Part shown: in pieces, positions 54,328-63,016 of the stretch
Numbering within the stretch: the first letter of the stretch is position 1
Layout: each line of letters starts with the position of its first letter
Origin: Heliomarina baculiformis
Lineage (GTDB): Bacteria; Pseudomonadota; Alphaproteobacteria; Rhodobacterales; Rhodobacteraceae
Assembly: GCF_019966545.1 (NCBI RefSeq)
Contig: NZ_JAIMIC010000007.1
Coordinates: forward strand, 248,001 to 312,000
DNA: 64,000 nucleotides
Direction of reading: 5' to 3'
Program-made: the position numbers and the translations under genes
The notes under the pieces: generated by a model
Databases searched by the model: none
Told to the model about the DNA's origin: nothing
The model's input: the letters and a program-made list of their open reading frames with translations, nothing else

Positions 54328-55359
54328 TCAGGGGTCCGGTCGTAATGAGTTCTGTTTCAAATAGGGTTTCGCCTTCTCCCAGAGGCCGAGCATGCCGTCA
54401 GGCGATAACAAGACCACGCCCAGGAAAACGAGGCCGATCAGGGTGTTGAAGCGTTCCGCACCCACGATATCGATGGCAAAGGTCTGCATCATAACGACAA
54501 GGATCGCGCCGAGGAACGGCCCGATGGGATGTCGCAATCCCCCGATGACGGCGATGATGAGAACATTGACCGCCGCGCCGACCCCGATGGTGCCGGGGCT
54601 GATACGACCCTGGAACCAGACGAGCAACACTCCGGCTAACCCAGCAATCGCGCCGGAGAGAAACCAGGCAAAGACCTTGTGCGCTGTCGTGTTATAGCCG
54701 ATGGCGCGCATCCTGCGCTGGTTGTCGCGAGTCGCCTGAAGCGTGAGACCAAAGGTCGATTGAGCGCCATAGAGAACTGCCGCGTAGCAGAGCGAAGCCG
54801 TGCCAAGGCAGAGGTAATAGAAGGGCAATGGATCGCGCCAGTTGACGCCGAATACCTCGGGGGCGCGCAGACCCGCGTAGCCCGGAAAGCCGTTGAATAG
54901 AGTATAGTTTTGCTGGGCAAAGTAGAAAGCCGCCGTGGCAACGGCGAGGGTGATCATGATCGTATAGATGCCCTCGGTTCTCACGGCGATCAGCCCGATC
55001 AGGGCAGACGCTGTGGCTGCGAAAAGAACCGCGACTGGAACATAGATCCACCATGGCCAGCCAAAACCCATCACGTCAGAACTGTTTTCACCGAAAATCG
55101 CGACGCTGTACCCGGCGACCCCGACAACCGTGATCTGCGCGAGGCTGACCATGCCGCCATATCCCGCCAGCAGCATCAGCGAGAGCGCGATCATCCCGAA
55201 AATCAGGGTATAACCGCCGATCTGGGTCAGGAAAAAGTCAGAGGCGACGGCCGGGTATAGGATCAAAAGGACGGCCAGAATGATGTTGCCCGCGCCGATA
55301 TGCCGGATAAAAGCGGGCCCGGACTGGTTTTCATCGCGAAGGGTTTCGATCAAACTCAC
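54328..55359 (-). CDS. ABC transporter permease, LivM-type
   Basis: 343 residues with eight to nine hydrophobic segments; LALSLMLLAGYGGMVSLAQ near residue 55 and the QATRDNQRRMRAIGYN coupling loop are standard LivM blocks. The start is GTG and its first bases overlap the livH-type stop. It forms the channel with the LivH-type permease. About 53 bp separate it from the binding-protein gene downstream. Confidence 0.92.
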   Translation of the reverse strand: MSLIETLRDENQSGPAFIRHIGAGNIILAVLLILYPAVASDFFLTQIGGYTLIFGMIALSLMLLAGYGGMVSLAQITVVGVAGYSVAIFGENSSDVMGFGWPWWIYVPVAVLFAATASALIGLIAVRTEGIYTIMITLAVATAAFYFAQQNYTLFNGFPGYAGLRAPEVFGVNWRDPLPFYYLCLGTASLCYAAVLYGAQSTFGLTLQATRDNQRRMRAIGYNTTAHKVFAWFLSGAIAGLAGVLLVWFQGRISPGTIGVGAAVNVLIIAVIGGLRHPIGPFLGAILVVMMQTFAIDIVGAERFNTLIGLVFLGVVLLSPDGMLGLWEKAKPYLKQNSLRPDP

Positions 55360-56408
55360 AGCCGTTTCCCCATAATTCCTTCGGGGCGGATTGCCAGTGT
55401 AACGACCATGATCACGAAGGTCAGGACGACGCCGTATGTCGGGAAATAGACGAGGCCGATCTGTTCCGCGAGCCCGATGAGCAGCGCGCCAATCGCGGCG
55501 CCGGTGATAGATCCCATGCCGCCGACGATGACGACTACAAGGCTTGCCAGCAGGTAACGGATGTCTTCGCCGGGCGCGACAGAGAGAGCAGATCCGCCGA
55601 TAACACCCGCCAGCCCCGCCAGTCCGGCGCCAAGTGCGAAAACGCCTGCAAAGACATAGTGGACGTTCACGCCCGAGGCCGAGAGCATCTCGCGGTCATC
55701 GACACCGGCGCGGATCATCATGCCGATGCGGGTCTTGTTAAGAGTCAGCCAAAGCGCCACGCCGATTGCCACAGCCACGCCGAGGACGATCAACCGATAC
55801 AGGGGGTACTTAAGAAACACGAGGGTGCCGTTCGACCGCTCTGCCGTGACAACCGGCAGTTTGATCGCACCGCTGATCCATTCGGGCGTCAGAATTTGAT
55901 AGGTGCCGCCAGACCAAACGGCCAGCATGAGATCGGCTGCCACGATGGAAATGCCGATGCTGACCAGTGTCTGGCGCAGATCGTCGCCTTCGAGACGGCG
56001 AAAGACCAGTATCTGCATGATCAGACCCACGAGGGCGATGGCGATAAAGGCGCCGCCGACTCCGATAAACCAGTTGCCTGTACGCGTCGCGATTTCATAC
56101 CCGACATAGGCGCCAAGAAGGTAGAGAGAGCCATGTGCGAGGTTCACGTTGCGCATTAGCCCGAAGATCAGGGTAAAGCCGCTCGCGACGAGAAAGTAGA
56201 GACCCGCCAGCGTCAGCCCGTTGAGGATCGCGCTGAGAAAGGCCTTTTTAGAGATCAGTATTGCGTCAAGCCAATCCGGCCATTGGGCGACGATCATCCA
56301 TATGAGCACCAGTCCGACAAGGACGCCGAAACCGACCCAGATCTGCTTCCGGGTTGGCCCCTTCGGCGGGCTGGACAGCTCGTCGCGGAGATTACTGGTT
56401 TCGCTCAT
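55356..56408 (-). CDS. ABC transporter permease, LivH-type
   Basis: 350 residues. A cytoplasmic N-terminal extension of about 20 residues precedes the usual hydrophobic core with NGLTLAGLYFLVASGFTLIF and NVNLAHGSLYLLGAYV, and the coupling loop MMIRAGVDDREMLSASGVN. It overlaps the amidohydrolase stop (ATGA) and the LivM-type gene start, showing that enzymes and transporter are one transcript. Confidence 0.92.
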   Translation of the reverse strand: MSETSNLRDELSSPPKGPTRKQIWVGFGVLVGLVLIWMIVAQWPDWLDAILISKKAFLSAILNGLTLAGLYFLVASGFTLIFGLMRNVNLAHGSLYLLGAYVGYEIATRTGNWFIGVGGAFIAIALVGLIMQILVFRRLEGDDLRQTLVSIGISIVAADLMLAVWSGGTYQILTPEWISGAIKLPVVTAERSNGTLVFLKYPLYRLIVLGVAVAIGVALWLTLNKTRIGMMIRAGVDDREMLSASGVNVHYVFAGVFALGAGLAGLAGVIGGSALSVAPGEDIRYLLASLVVVIVGGMGSITGAAIGALLIGLAEQIGLVYFPTYGVVLTFVIMVVTLAIRPEGIMGKRL

Positions 56409-57715
56409 GCGATCAGTCGACGCCTTTGTTCCTGTGCCTGAGGCGCCTTGTGAAACTTGCCGTCTTTCATAATCGCAAGGATGCGTTTCTGATCCTGAAG
56501 GATGCGGACGTCGGAAATTGGATCTCCGTCGATGAGGATGAGATCGGCAAGGTAGCCTTCCTTGATCAAGCCAAGCTCATCTCCCATCTGCATGATCTGG
56601 CCGCCATACTTGGTGCCGGCCTGAATCGCTTCCATGGGACTGAAGCCCAGCATATCGACGAAGGTCTCGATGTCCTTGGCGTTGGTGCCCTGGGGGGTCC
56701 AGGCAAAGCCGTAATCCCCGCCGATGCAGATGCGGATGCCGCGGCGGTGCATCTTTTTCATCGTATCGATGCACATCTCCAATTCGCGTTCGTATTCCAT
56801 CGCGATCGGCGATCCGGGTTTGATCCCCCATTCTTCGGCATAGCGTGCGGTATTGATCAGCCATGCGATGCCCGGCGCGACAAAGTGCCTGTCCTTGGCC
56901 GCTTCGAGCATGTCGAGGCTTTCCTCGTCGGCGAAGGAGGCATGGTAGATGTTCGTGATCCCGTGGCGGATGCATTGCTTGACTGACCCCGAGGAACGGG
57001 CATGGGCCGATAGTGTCTTGTGGCGACAGCGGGCTTCCTGCACGGCCATTGCGACTTCCTCCTCGGACATGGGCGTTTCTTCAGCGCCCATTCCGGTGAT
57101 CGCTTCACCGCTGAGGTTCAGCTTGATGCTGTCGACACCATATTTGATCAGCGTCCGGACGGTCCGGCGAACTTCCTCCGGACCTGAGACAACCAGTCCA
57201 AGGTTTAATCCTTCGTGCGGAATGTGGCTTGGCGCGGCATCGCCGAGGCCGCCGACTGTGGTGATCTCGGGGCCCGCCGACAGATAGCGTGGCCCGGGAA
57301 AACGGCCTTCATTGATAAAGCGTTTGGCCACGACATCGAGCCTCGGTTTTGCAGCGGCTGCCCCCCTGCCTGCGGTGAAACCAGCATCGAGAACGAGCTT
57401 GGCCATTTCCATGGTGACCAGCATGTGTTCTTCCAGTTCCATCATCTGGATCGGGTCGATGCCCGGCGCGTTGTTCCAGCTCAGGTGAAGATGTGCATCG
57501 ATCATGCCGGGCATCAGCGTCGCGCCCATCCCGTCGATTACCTTGGCACCCCCGTAGGAAGAACCGCCAAACCGGGCGCCGCCTCGGGAAATGCGCGAGA
57601 TACGGTTACCTTTTACGACGACCTCGCCGGTATAAGGATTTTCGCCCGTCGCATCGAGCACGCGCACATTCGTGAAAACAATCTCGCTGTTTCCGTTCCA
57701 ATCCGTTTCAGCCAT
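56405..57715 (-). CDS. Amidohydrolase family protein
   Basis: 436 residues of the metal-dependent imidazolonepropionase/prolidase-like group. The first metal site is His75-x-His77 (IDAHLHLSW), the bridging lysine is probably in SIKLNLSGEA, further histidines are in LSAHARSS and NIYHASF, and the final Asp is in GGDYGFAW. GGAGG precedes the ATG. Such enzymes open cyclic amides or cleave peptide-like bonds. It lies between the alpha/beta hydrolase and the transporter, so it likely acts on the imported compound. Substrate unknown. Confidence 0.9.
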   Translation of the reverse strand: MAETDWNGNSEIVFTNVRVLDATGENPYTGEVVVKGNRISRISRGGARFGGSSYGGAKVIDGMGATLMPGMIDAHLHLSWNNAPGIDPIQMMELEEHMLVTMEMAKLVLDAGFTAGRGAAAAKPRLDVVAKRFINEGRFPGPRYLSAGPEITTVGGLGDAAPSHIPHEGLNLGLVVSGPEEVRRTVRTLIKYGVDSIKLNLSGEAITGMGAEETPMSEEEVAMAVQEARCRHKTLSAHARSSGSVKQCIRHGITNIYHASFADEESLDMLEAAKDRHFVAPGIAWLINTARYAEEWGIKPGSPIAMEYERELEMCIDTMKKMHRRGIRICIGGDYGFAWTPQGTNAKDIETFVDMLGFSPMEAIQAGTKYGGQIMQMGDELGLIKEGYLADLILIDGDPISDVRILQDQKRILAIMKDGKFHKAPQAQEQRRRLIA

Positions 57716-57757
57716 GTGTTCCTCCCAAAACTGGCCGCCTCCCTTGTGTCGCGCGCG

Positions 57758-58531
57758 TCAGATCCTGTGACGTTGCAGGAACTCTCGCGTTGCGTTCGCA
57801 CAATCAGTTGGCCGTTCAATCGGGGTCCAGTGGCCGCATCCTGGTACGATGCGAATTTCGGAGCCCTCGATATTTTCGTTAAGCAACCGGGCCATGCTGA
57901 CCGGAGCGACCGGATCATGTTCTCCGGTAATCAGCAGAACCGGCGTTTTGATCTTGGGCCAGAGTGCTGCTTTCGCGCCGGAGAGGGCCTCGCAGTTCTG
58001 TGCATATCCCTCGGGCGGCTGCCGCATCAGGGATTCACGCACGAATGCAGCGGCGACCGGGTTATTGCGGTGGGTCTCGGGCGCCAGCGTCGCTTTTGAA
58101 ATCTGGTCGGCGATCCCATCCATCCCATTTTTCCGAACGCCAGCGGCCCGGTCGAGCAGCCCTTTGCGGGCCGCATCCGGCGGTTCCGTCAACGCGCCGA
58201 AGAGCACCATCGAGGCGACCAGTTCAGAACGGGTTTCGGCCAGTTTCTGACAGACGAGCGTTCCCATGGAATGTCCAAGCAGGTGGCAGCGTTCCAAGCC
58301 GGTGGCTTGAATCCAGTCGGCTACGAGATCGACAATCACATCGAGGGTCAGCCGGGCGTGCGGAAGCCCGGTTCGAGCAGCCCCCGGCATGTCCGGTCTG
58401 ACGCAGCGGTATGTTGTCAGCTCAGGCATCAGAGCTTCGAATGTGTTCGACGATCCGCCCAACCCATGAATCATCACGACTGGATCCCCGTCACCAGCAT
58501 CGTCCGAAACAAGGGTGAAGCGGTTGTTCAT
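57758..58531 (-). CDS. Alpha/beta hydrolase
   Basis: 257 residues. The oxyanion loop is MIHGLGGSS, the nucleophile Ser88 lies in LLGHSMGTL, the catalytic acid in TGEHDPVAP and the catalytic His in VPGCGHWTP. It resembles enol-lactone hydrolases and ring-cleavage-product hydrolases. Its start overlaps the FAH-family gene stop by ATGA. With the FAH-family and amidohydrolase genes it forms the enzymatic start of the array. Confidence 0.9.
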   Translation of the reverse strand: MNNRFTLVSDDAGDGDPVVMIHGLGGSSNTFEALMPELTTYRCVRPDMPGAARTGLPHARLTLDVIVDLVADWIQATGLERCHLLGHSMGTLVCQKLAETRSELVASMVLFGALTEPPDAARKGLLDRAAGVRKNGMDGIADQISKATLAPETHRNNPVAAAFVRESLMRQPPEGYAQNCEALSGAKAALWPKIKTPVLLITGEHDPVAPVSMARLLNENIEGSEIRIVPGCGHWTPIERPTDCANATREFLQRHRI

Positions 58532-59394
58532 GATGCCCGTACCGGGTTTTCGAGATAGCCGATCTGGTCAATTTCGACCCGCATGAGGTCTCCGTCCACG
58601 AGATATTTCGGTGGTTTGAAGCCGATGCCCACGCCTTCGGGTGTTCCGGTCGCGATCACATCGCCCGGTTTCAGGCTCGCGCCAGCAGAGATGGTTTCAA
58701 TCAGTGTCGGGATGTCGAAAATGAGATCCCTGACGGAGGCGTCCTGTCGCATTTCGCCGTTGATGGCGCATCGTACCCGCATGGAGTCGAGATCGACCTC
58801 ATCTGCCGTCACGACCCACGGTCCCATCGGGCAGAACGTGTCCTGAGATTTACCGATCAGCCATTGACTGTATTTGCCCTGCAGATCGCGGGCGGTGACA
58901 TCGTTGATGATGGTATAGCCCCAAACGTGGTCCATCGCCTCATTAGCGGAAATGCCGCGCCCGCCTTTGCCAATGATCACGCCAAGTTCGGCCTCGTAGT
59001 CGATGGAGGTAGATACGTTTGGGTCAAGCCGCACCTCGGCACCCGGTCCGACAACTGTTTCCGGCACCTTGGAGAAGATAATCGGGTCTTTTGGGACCAC
59101 AGAATTGGCGGCGCTTGAGTCGAAACCGCTGTTGGCGAATTCCTCTGCATGCGCGTGGTAGTTCTTGCCGACGCAGAAGATGTTGCGTGATGGACGCGGG
59201 ATAGGAGCGCAAAGTTTCACCTGGCTTAATGGGATTGGCTCCATCTGCCGGGGCATCTCGCTCCTACCGATGAGAACAGCCACACCTTGCGCGGCTTCCT
59301 CAAGGGTGAGGTCGAACGGGCGCACTGTACTGCCATCAGGATCAACAAGCCCAACCCGCCTTTCAGATTGAATTTCAAATGTGGCGAGTTTCAT
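58528..59394 (-). CDS. Fumarylacetoacetate hydrolase family protein
   Basis: 288 residues. The catalytic core includes NIFCVGKNYHAHAEEF, the metal ligands in SIDYEAELGVIIGKGG, and TGTPEGVGIGFKPPKYL near the C-terminus. The family includes 2-keto-acid decarboxylases and hydratases, ureidoglycolate lyase and acylpyruvate hydrolases. GGGAGGAG precedes the ATG. It is the first gene of the leftward array and diverges from the GntR regulator across 252 bp with possible operators. Suggests a 2-oxo acid intermediate. Confidence 0.92.
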   Translation of the reverse strand: MKLATFEIQSERRVGLVDPDGSTVRPFDLTLEEAAQGVAVLIGRSEMPRQMEPIPLSQVKLCAPIPRPSRNIFCVGKNYHAHAEEFANSGFDSSAANSVVPKDPIIFSKVPETVVGPGAEVRLDPNVSTSIDYEAELGVIIGKGGRGISANEAMDHVWGYTIINDVTARDLQGKYSQWLIGKSQDTFCPMGPWVVTADEVDLDSMRVRCAINGEMRQDASVRDLIFDIPTLIETISAGASLKPGDVIATGTPEGVGIGFKPPKYLVDGDLMRVEIDQIGYLENPVRAS

Positions 59395-59412
59395 CCGGCA
59401 CTCCTCCCAAAG

Positions 59413-59436
59413 TGAACCGATCCATTTATTGGTTCA
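59413..59436. promoter_or_regulatory. Candidate GntR operator, TGAACC-N12-GGTTCA
   Basis: Inverted repeat just upstream of the FAH-family start. Its right half, TTGGTTCA, recurs near the gntR start. Both are in the divergent promoter region, which suggests binding by the FadR-type regulator. Confidence 0.45.
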
Positions 59437-59618
59437 ATATTTTTGATCTGTAAACCCTATTTTGTTGCCTTGGTGAAATTTAGTAAGTATTGGATCAGGA
59501 AGTTTTTAAACTCGACTGCAACGATTTCCGCTTTTTCGGTCAGGACAGTCCCTGTTCCTGTTGTTGGCCAGAATGTTATCAGCCTTGAAAAGTTCCAGAA
59601 TCTGAGCCGGACACGCCA

Positions 59619-59631
59619 TTGGTTCAGAACC
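59619..59631. promoter_or_regulatory. Candidate GntR operator, GGTTCAGAACC
   Basis: GGTTC-A-GAACC is a perfect 11-base odd palindrome ending 15 bp before the gntR ATG. It shares TTGGTTCA with the site at 59429-59436. Confidence 0.5.
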
Positions 59632-59646
59632 TAGAAGAGGACCTGA

Positions 59647-60363
59647 ATGTCGCGTGTGAAGTCCAAAGATATTACCCAGTCGCTGCGGGCGCGTATCGCA
59701 GAGGCAGAGTGGGGTGCAGATCAGAAATTACCGAACGAGAGAGAGCTGGCTCAGGAGTATGGAGTTGCGCGGAATACGGTGCGCCGGGCGATCTCCGAGC
59801 TTTCCGAACAAGGCATACTGACGCGGCATGTCGGCCGGAGCACCGTCATCAACGAAACAGCCGTACTGGGTAGCAGCGATCTGTCTGATATCATCCGCAG
59901 TCTCAATGAAATCAGTCCCTTCGATATCATGAATATGCGTCTGATAATCGAACCTCAGGCTGCGGCCAGTGCCGCGACGATGGGTTCCGACAACGAGCTC
60001 GAGGCGATGGAAGAGATACATCAGAAGTCGATCGAGATGGAGGATCGGGAGAAGTTCGAGAAATTGGACATGGCGTTTCACGAAGCCATCTTTGCAGCTA
60101 CACGGAATGAGCTGCTCAGGAACCTGAACGAAATTTCGTGTATCGTTCGGCGGCGGTCGACCGTGGCGGCAATTCGCAAGAATGGGTTCAGCGAAGCGCG
60201 GAGAATCGAGAGTATTGCGCAGCATCGGTCGATCCTTGATGCGCTTAAAGCCAGAAATCCCGAAGCAGCGGCAGAGGCCATGAAGCTGCATCTGGCTGTG
60301 CGCAGCCGGAACATTTTTGGTGGCGATACACCCGACCACATGCCGATTGGACAGGTTCTATGA
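59647..60363 (+). CDS. GntR family regulator, FCD (FadR) subfamily
   Basis: 238 residues. The N-terminal winged helix-turn-helix is seen in KLPNERELAQEYGVARNTVR (27-46) with the wing near 60-68. The C-terminal FCD domain keeps the metal ligands Asp141, His145, His193 and His215, typical of regulators that bind organic acids. GAGGA precedes the ATG. It is divergent from the catabolic array and so probably its local repressor. Its stop overlaps the start of the next gene (ATGA). Confidence 0.92.
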   Translation: MSRVKSKDITQSLRARIAEAEWGADQKLPNERELAQEYGVARNTVRRAISELSEQGILTRHVGRSTVINETAVLGSSDLSDIIRSLNEISPFDIMNMRLIIEPQAAASAATMGSDNELEAMEEIHQKSIEMEDREKFEKLDMAFHEAIFAATRNELLRNLNEISCIVRRRSTVAAIRKNGFSEARRIESIAQHRSILDALKARNPEAAAEAMKLHLAVRSRNIFGGDTPDHMPIGQVL

Positions 60364-60851
60364 ACGGGCCGGAGATCGCGGTCCTTCCGGAACATGATGA
60401 CGATCAGGAGTTAATGAGCGTCCTTCGGCGGATTGCCGGGACAAGCCCTCGCGACATCATGGAAGTACGTATGATCGTCGAGCCAAAGGCTGCCGCTGTA
60501 TCGGCAGCCAACGCTCGGCCCGCCGACCTTGTGGCGATACGAAACGCGCATGATCTGGCGGTAGCGTCGATGGAATCCGGGACCTTCGAGGCATGGGACG
60601 GGGAGTTCCATAAACGCATTTTCGAAAGCACCCGGAATGATTTCCTGACGACATTGCACGATATTCTGAACGCGATCCGGATGCGGGAAAACTGGGTCGA
60701 AATCAAACGCCGTACCTTTGATCCCGAGCAGCGCATAATCTATTGCGATGAACATGCTGCCATCTACGCCGCAATCGAATCCCGTGATCCTGCGCGCGCT
60801 GCGAGTGAGATGCGCCGACATATCAGAACGATCAGCCGAAACTTGTTCTGA
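60360..60851 (+). CDS. Stand-alone FCD domain protein (GntR-type sensor domain, no DNA-binding domain)
   Basis: 163 residues corresponding only to the FCD effector domain of FadR-type regulators. It starts near RRIAGTSPRDIMEVRMIVEP, which matches the beginning of the FCD of the preceding protein (ISPFDIMNMRLIIEP). The four metal ligands are kept at Asp80, His84, His132 and His154. There is no helix-turn-helix. The ATGA overlap with gntR indicates coupled translation, and the intact ligands argue against decay. It could form mixed dimers with the full regulator. Confidence 0.85.
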   Translation: MNGPEIAVLPEHDDDQELMSVLRRIAGTSPRDIMEVRMIVEPKAAAVSAANARPADLVAIRNAHDLAVASMESGTFEAWDGEFHKRIFESTRNDFLTTLHDILNAIRMRENWVEIKRRTFDPEQRIIYCDEHAAIYAAIESRDPARAASEMRRHIRTISRNLF

Positions 60852-60943
60852 CAGCAGAGCAAGATAACCGTTACAGGCTGGTCACGTCGGGTCGCCGGTG
60901 GCCACTTTCCATTACGAAGCTTCGTTCTGACCGATATTTGCCG

Positions 60944-61230
60944 TCAGGATTGAGAGTGCTTTATCAACATTTCGTTGGCAACGGCGGCGGATTCCAAGGA
61001 GCGCTGCGCGTCGCAGAGTTTGGAAAGTTCCTTTGGATCGACGGAAAAAAAACAAAGCTGCCGAGCTGCGGTTCGAAAACAAGCAGGCCTTCCATCTCGC
61101 GACGGTTTATCGCTTTGCGTACAGGCGGGCAACTGACCTGAAGTTTCGAGGCGATTCGCGCTTCGGAAAGTTGGCTTCCGAGGTCCAAGTCATCCGAGAT
61201 GATCAAGTTCCGTAGGGCTTCGGAGACCAT
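60944..61230 (-). pseudogene. GntR family regulator, frameshifted and truncated remnant
   Basis: Reading leftward from 61230, a GntR helix-turn-helix is recognisable (SEARIASKLQVSCPPVRKAI, then EGLLVFEPQLGSFVF). At an 8-base A-run at 61045-61052 (T-run in the gene) the frame is lost, and the homology continues in another frame as DPKELSKLCDAQRSLESAAV, the start of an FCD domain, before a stop at 60944. Most of the FCD domain is missing. A sequencing error could explain the frameshift but not the truncation. Confidence 0.7.
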
Positions 61231-61255
61231 TTCTTTCTAAGATTTAAGGCGCGAA

Positions 61256-61474
61256 ATGGATCTCATACGGGTCTTCTCTCCGAGACTTTGGTCCACACCT
61301 GACGGCATACAAAATGCCCGATGTTCGAAAAGTGGACTCAAGCGTATTTTGCGCCCCGGTGATCTGATTGTGGGGGATATCGATGGCTGTGTTCTTGTAC
61401 CCATCGGGCATGCCGAAGCGGTGCTGGAGACGGCGCGAGAGATAGATGAGCGCGAGGCGGAGCAGGCCGGCTGA
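61256..61474 (+). pseudogene. RraA/HMG-aldolase-like C-terminal fragment
   Basis: The last 45 codons read RPGDLIVGDIDGCVLVP and then HAEAVLETAREIDEREAE, the C-terminal end of RraA-like proteins (4-hydroxy-4-methyl-2-oxoglutarate aldolase group). The catalytic GAR/DR region and the first two thirds of the fold are absent; the 25 codons in front show no homology. It is a leftover of a deleted gene. Confidence 0.6.
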
Positions 61475-61678
61475 TCATCGAAACGGGATCCACGAAGAAA
61501 GGTCTTGAGAAATACTGGCGTATCTCATCCGGTAGCTTAGAGCTGATTCAGCTGTCGCGTGCGTTGGCAATCGCAGGTTCAGCATCCGTAAACTCCGATC
61601 GCAGACCAGCCCTGCGCCATTAGTAGAAACGAACCCGCGCTTCGCTTTTCGGGCGTGGCTAACCATAGAGAAGGCGAT
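61475..61678. other. Non-coding gap between the RraA fragment and the kinase
   Basis: 204 bp with no gene, repeat or terminator that I can recognise. A 63-codon frame is open on the minus strand but shows no homology or ribosome-binding site. Confidence 0.5.
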
Positions 61679-62593
61679 ATGGCACCAGAACTACTATGTC
61701 TCGGAGAGCCGCTGCTGGAGTTCAACCAACGGCAAGATGGCACCTATCTGCCTGGACATGGCGGTGACACATCCAACTGTGCCATCGCTGCTGCCCGACA
61801 AGGCGCCAGCGTCGGTTATGTGACCCATGTCGGTGCGGATACCTTTGGGGACAGTTTCATAAATCTGTGGGCCGAAGAGGGAGTCGACACCAAGACGGTT
61901 CGGCAGGTTAAAGATGCGCATACAGGTGTCTATTTCGTGACCCACGGCCCCGACGGACATCAGTTCAGTTATTTCCGTGAGGGCTCTGCCAGTTCCCGTA
62001 TGGGACCAGCGGACTTACCTGTTTCTGCTCTCAAATCGGCAAAGATCCTGCATGTCTCGGGTATTAGTCAGGCGATTTCGCAGACGGCGGCGGACGCGGT
62101 TTTCGAAGCGATCGATATCGTGAGATCTGCAGGGGGGAGGGTGTCCTACGATAACAACCTGCGGCTCAAGCTCTGGCCGATTGCCCGCGCGCGGGCAGTT
62201 ACCCATGCAGCTATGGCGATGTGCGATATAGCATTGCCCGGTCTTGATGATGCGCGGCAGCTGACAGGACTGGATGACCCTGACGCGATTACGGATTTCT
62301 ACCTTGATCTCGGTGCGGAAACCGTTGCCCTGACTCTTGGCGAGGAGGGCACTCTTGTTGCGACCACAGAAGAACGGCGCCGTATCATCGGTCGTCGGGT
62401 AAAGGCGGTCGACGCCACGGCGGCGGGTGATACGTTTGACGGCGCATTCCTTGCCCGCATTCTTGCAGGCGACGACCCTTTCGAAGCTGCAAACTATGCC
62501 AATGCCGCTGCAGCTTTGTCGACACAGGGTTATGGGGCCGTCGTGCCCATGCCGCGTCGAGAGGCCGTGCTTGAATTTTTATCGGAGTGCTGA
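61679..62593 (+). CDS. kdgK: PfkB family carbohydrate kinase, 2-keto-3-deoxygluconate kinase type
   Basis: 304 residues. The N-terminal ribokinase signature GHGGDTSNCAIAAARQGASV sits at 27-46, and the second signature DATAAGDTFDGAF at 245-257 supplies the catalytic Asp251. Phosphorylates a sugar acid such as 2-keto-3-deoxygluconate before aldol cleavage. The start at 61679 has AAGG upstream; an in-frame GTG at 61655 is less likely. It is intact although the genes on both sides are broken, so it may be an orphan of a decayed sugar-acid operon. Its stop abuts the SDR remnant. Confidence 0.88.
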   Translation: MAPELLCLGEPLLEFNQRQDGTYLPGHGGDTSNCAIAAARQGASVGYVTHVGADTFGDSFINLWAEEGVDTKTVRQVKDAHTGVYFVTHGPDGHQFSYFREGSASSRMGPADLPVSALKSAKILHVSGISQAISQTAADAVFEAIDIVRSAGGRVSYDNNLRLKLWPIARARAVTHAAMAMCDIALPGLDDARQLTGLDDPDAITDFYLDLGAETVALTLGEEGTLVATTEERRRIIGRRVKAVDATAAGDTFDGAFLARILAGDDPFEAANYANAAAALSTQGYGAVVPMPRREAVLEFLSEC

Positions 62594-62885
62594 ATGAAGT
62601 TGGTAGTCGTTATCGGCGGTTCTCGCGGCATTGGAGTCGCAGCGACCTTTGTTCAATAGGGCTGGTCCGTAAACGCGACCGGCGTAACACGCGAAGAGGT
62701 CCAAGCTTTTTGCTACCTCAACGCGTGGGATCGAGACCGCGGTGCTTGATGTGACCGACAACTATGCTGATCCGTTTGGGAAGACGATTGGCTATGAAAA
62801 CGTCTTTTCCAAGATCGACGTGAGTCGAGAGCACTATGAGAGGGTTGGTCTGGGCGGAGATTACGTGGATCAATTTGCTAGTTAG
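62594..62885 (+). pseudogene. Short-chain dehydrogenase (SDR) remnant
   Basis: Directly after the kinase stop an SDR start is clear: MKLVVVIGGSRGIGVAATF with the GGSRGIG dinucleotide loop. A TAG at 62657-62659 interrupts it. The frame goes on as GWSVNATGVTREEV, shifts by one at a T5 run near 62707-62711, and then reads RGIETAVLDVTDN before losing resemblance. Residues up to the stop at 62885 are not recognised. The following 131 bp to lipB hold nothing recognisable. Confidence 0.65.
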
Positions 62886-63016
62886 TAAACTGTGATCGAG
62901 CAACTCCGCACAGCTCAGGCTGCACGTTGTGACCATGATTTTTTCCAGCGCGTGAGATCGTTCTCGAACAGCGAACTGCTCTTTTCGCGATCATTCCCTC
63001 AGTATACATTCTAGCG

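Noticed and set aside
61475-61666. 63-codon minus-strand frame in the decayed region
   Set aside because: No homology recognised, no ribosome-binding site; left as non-coding.
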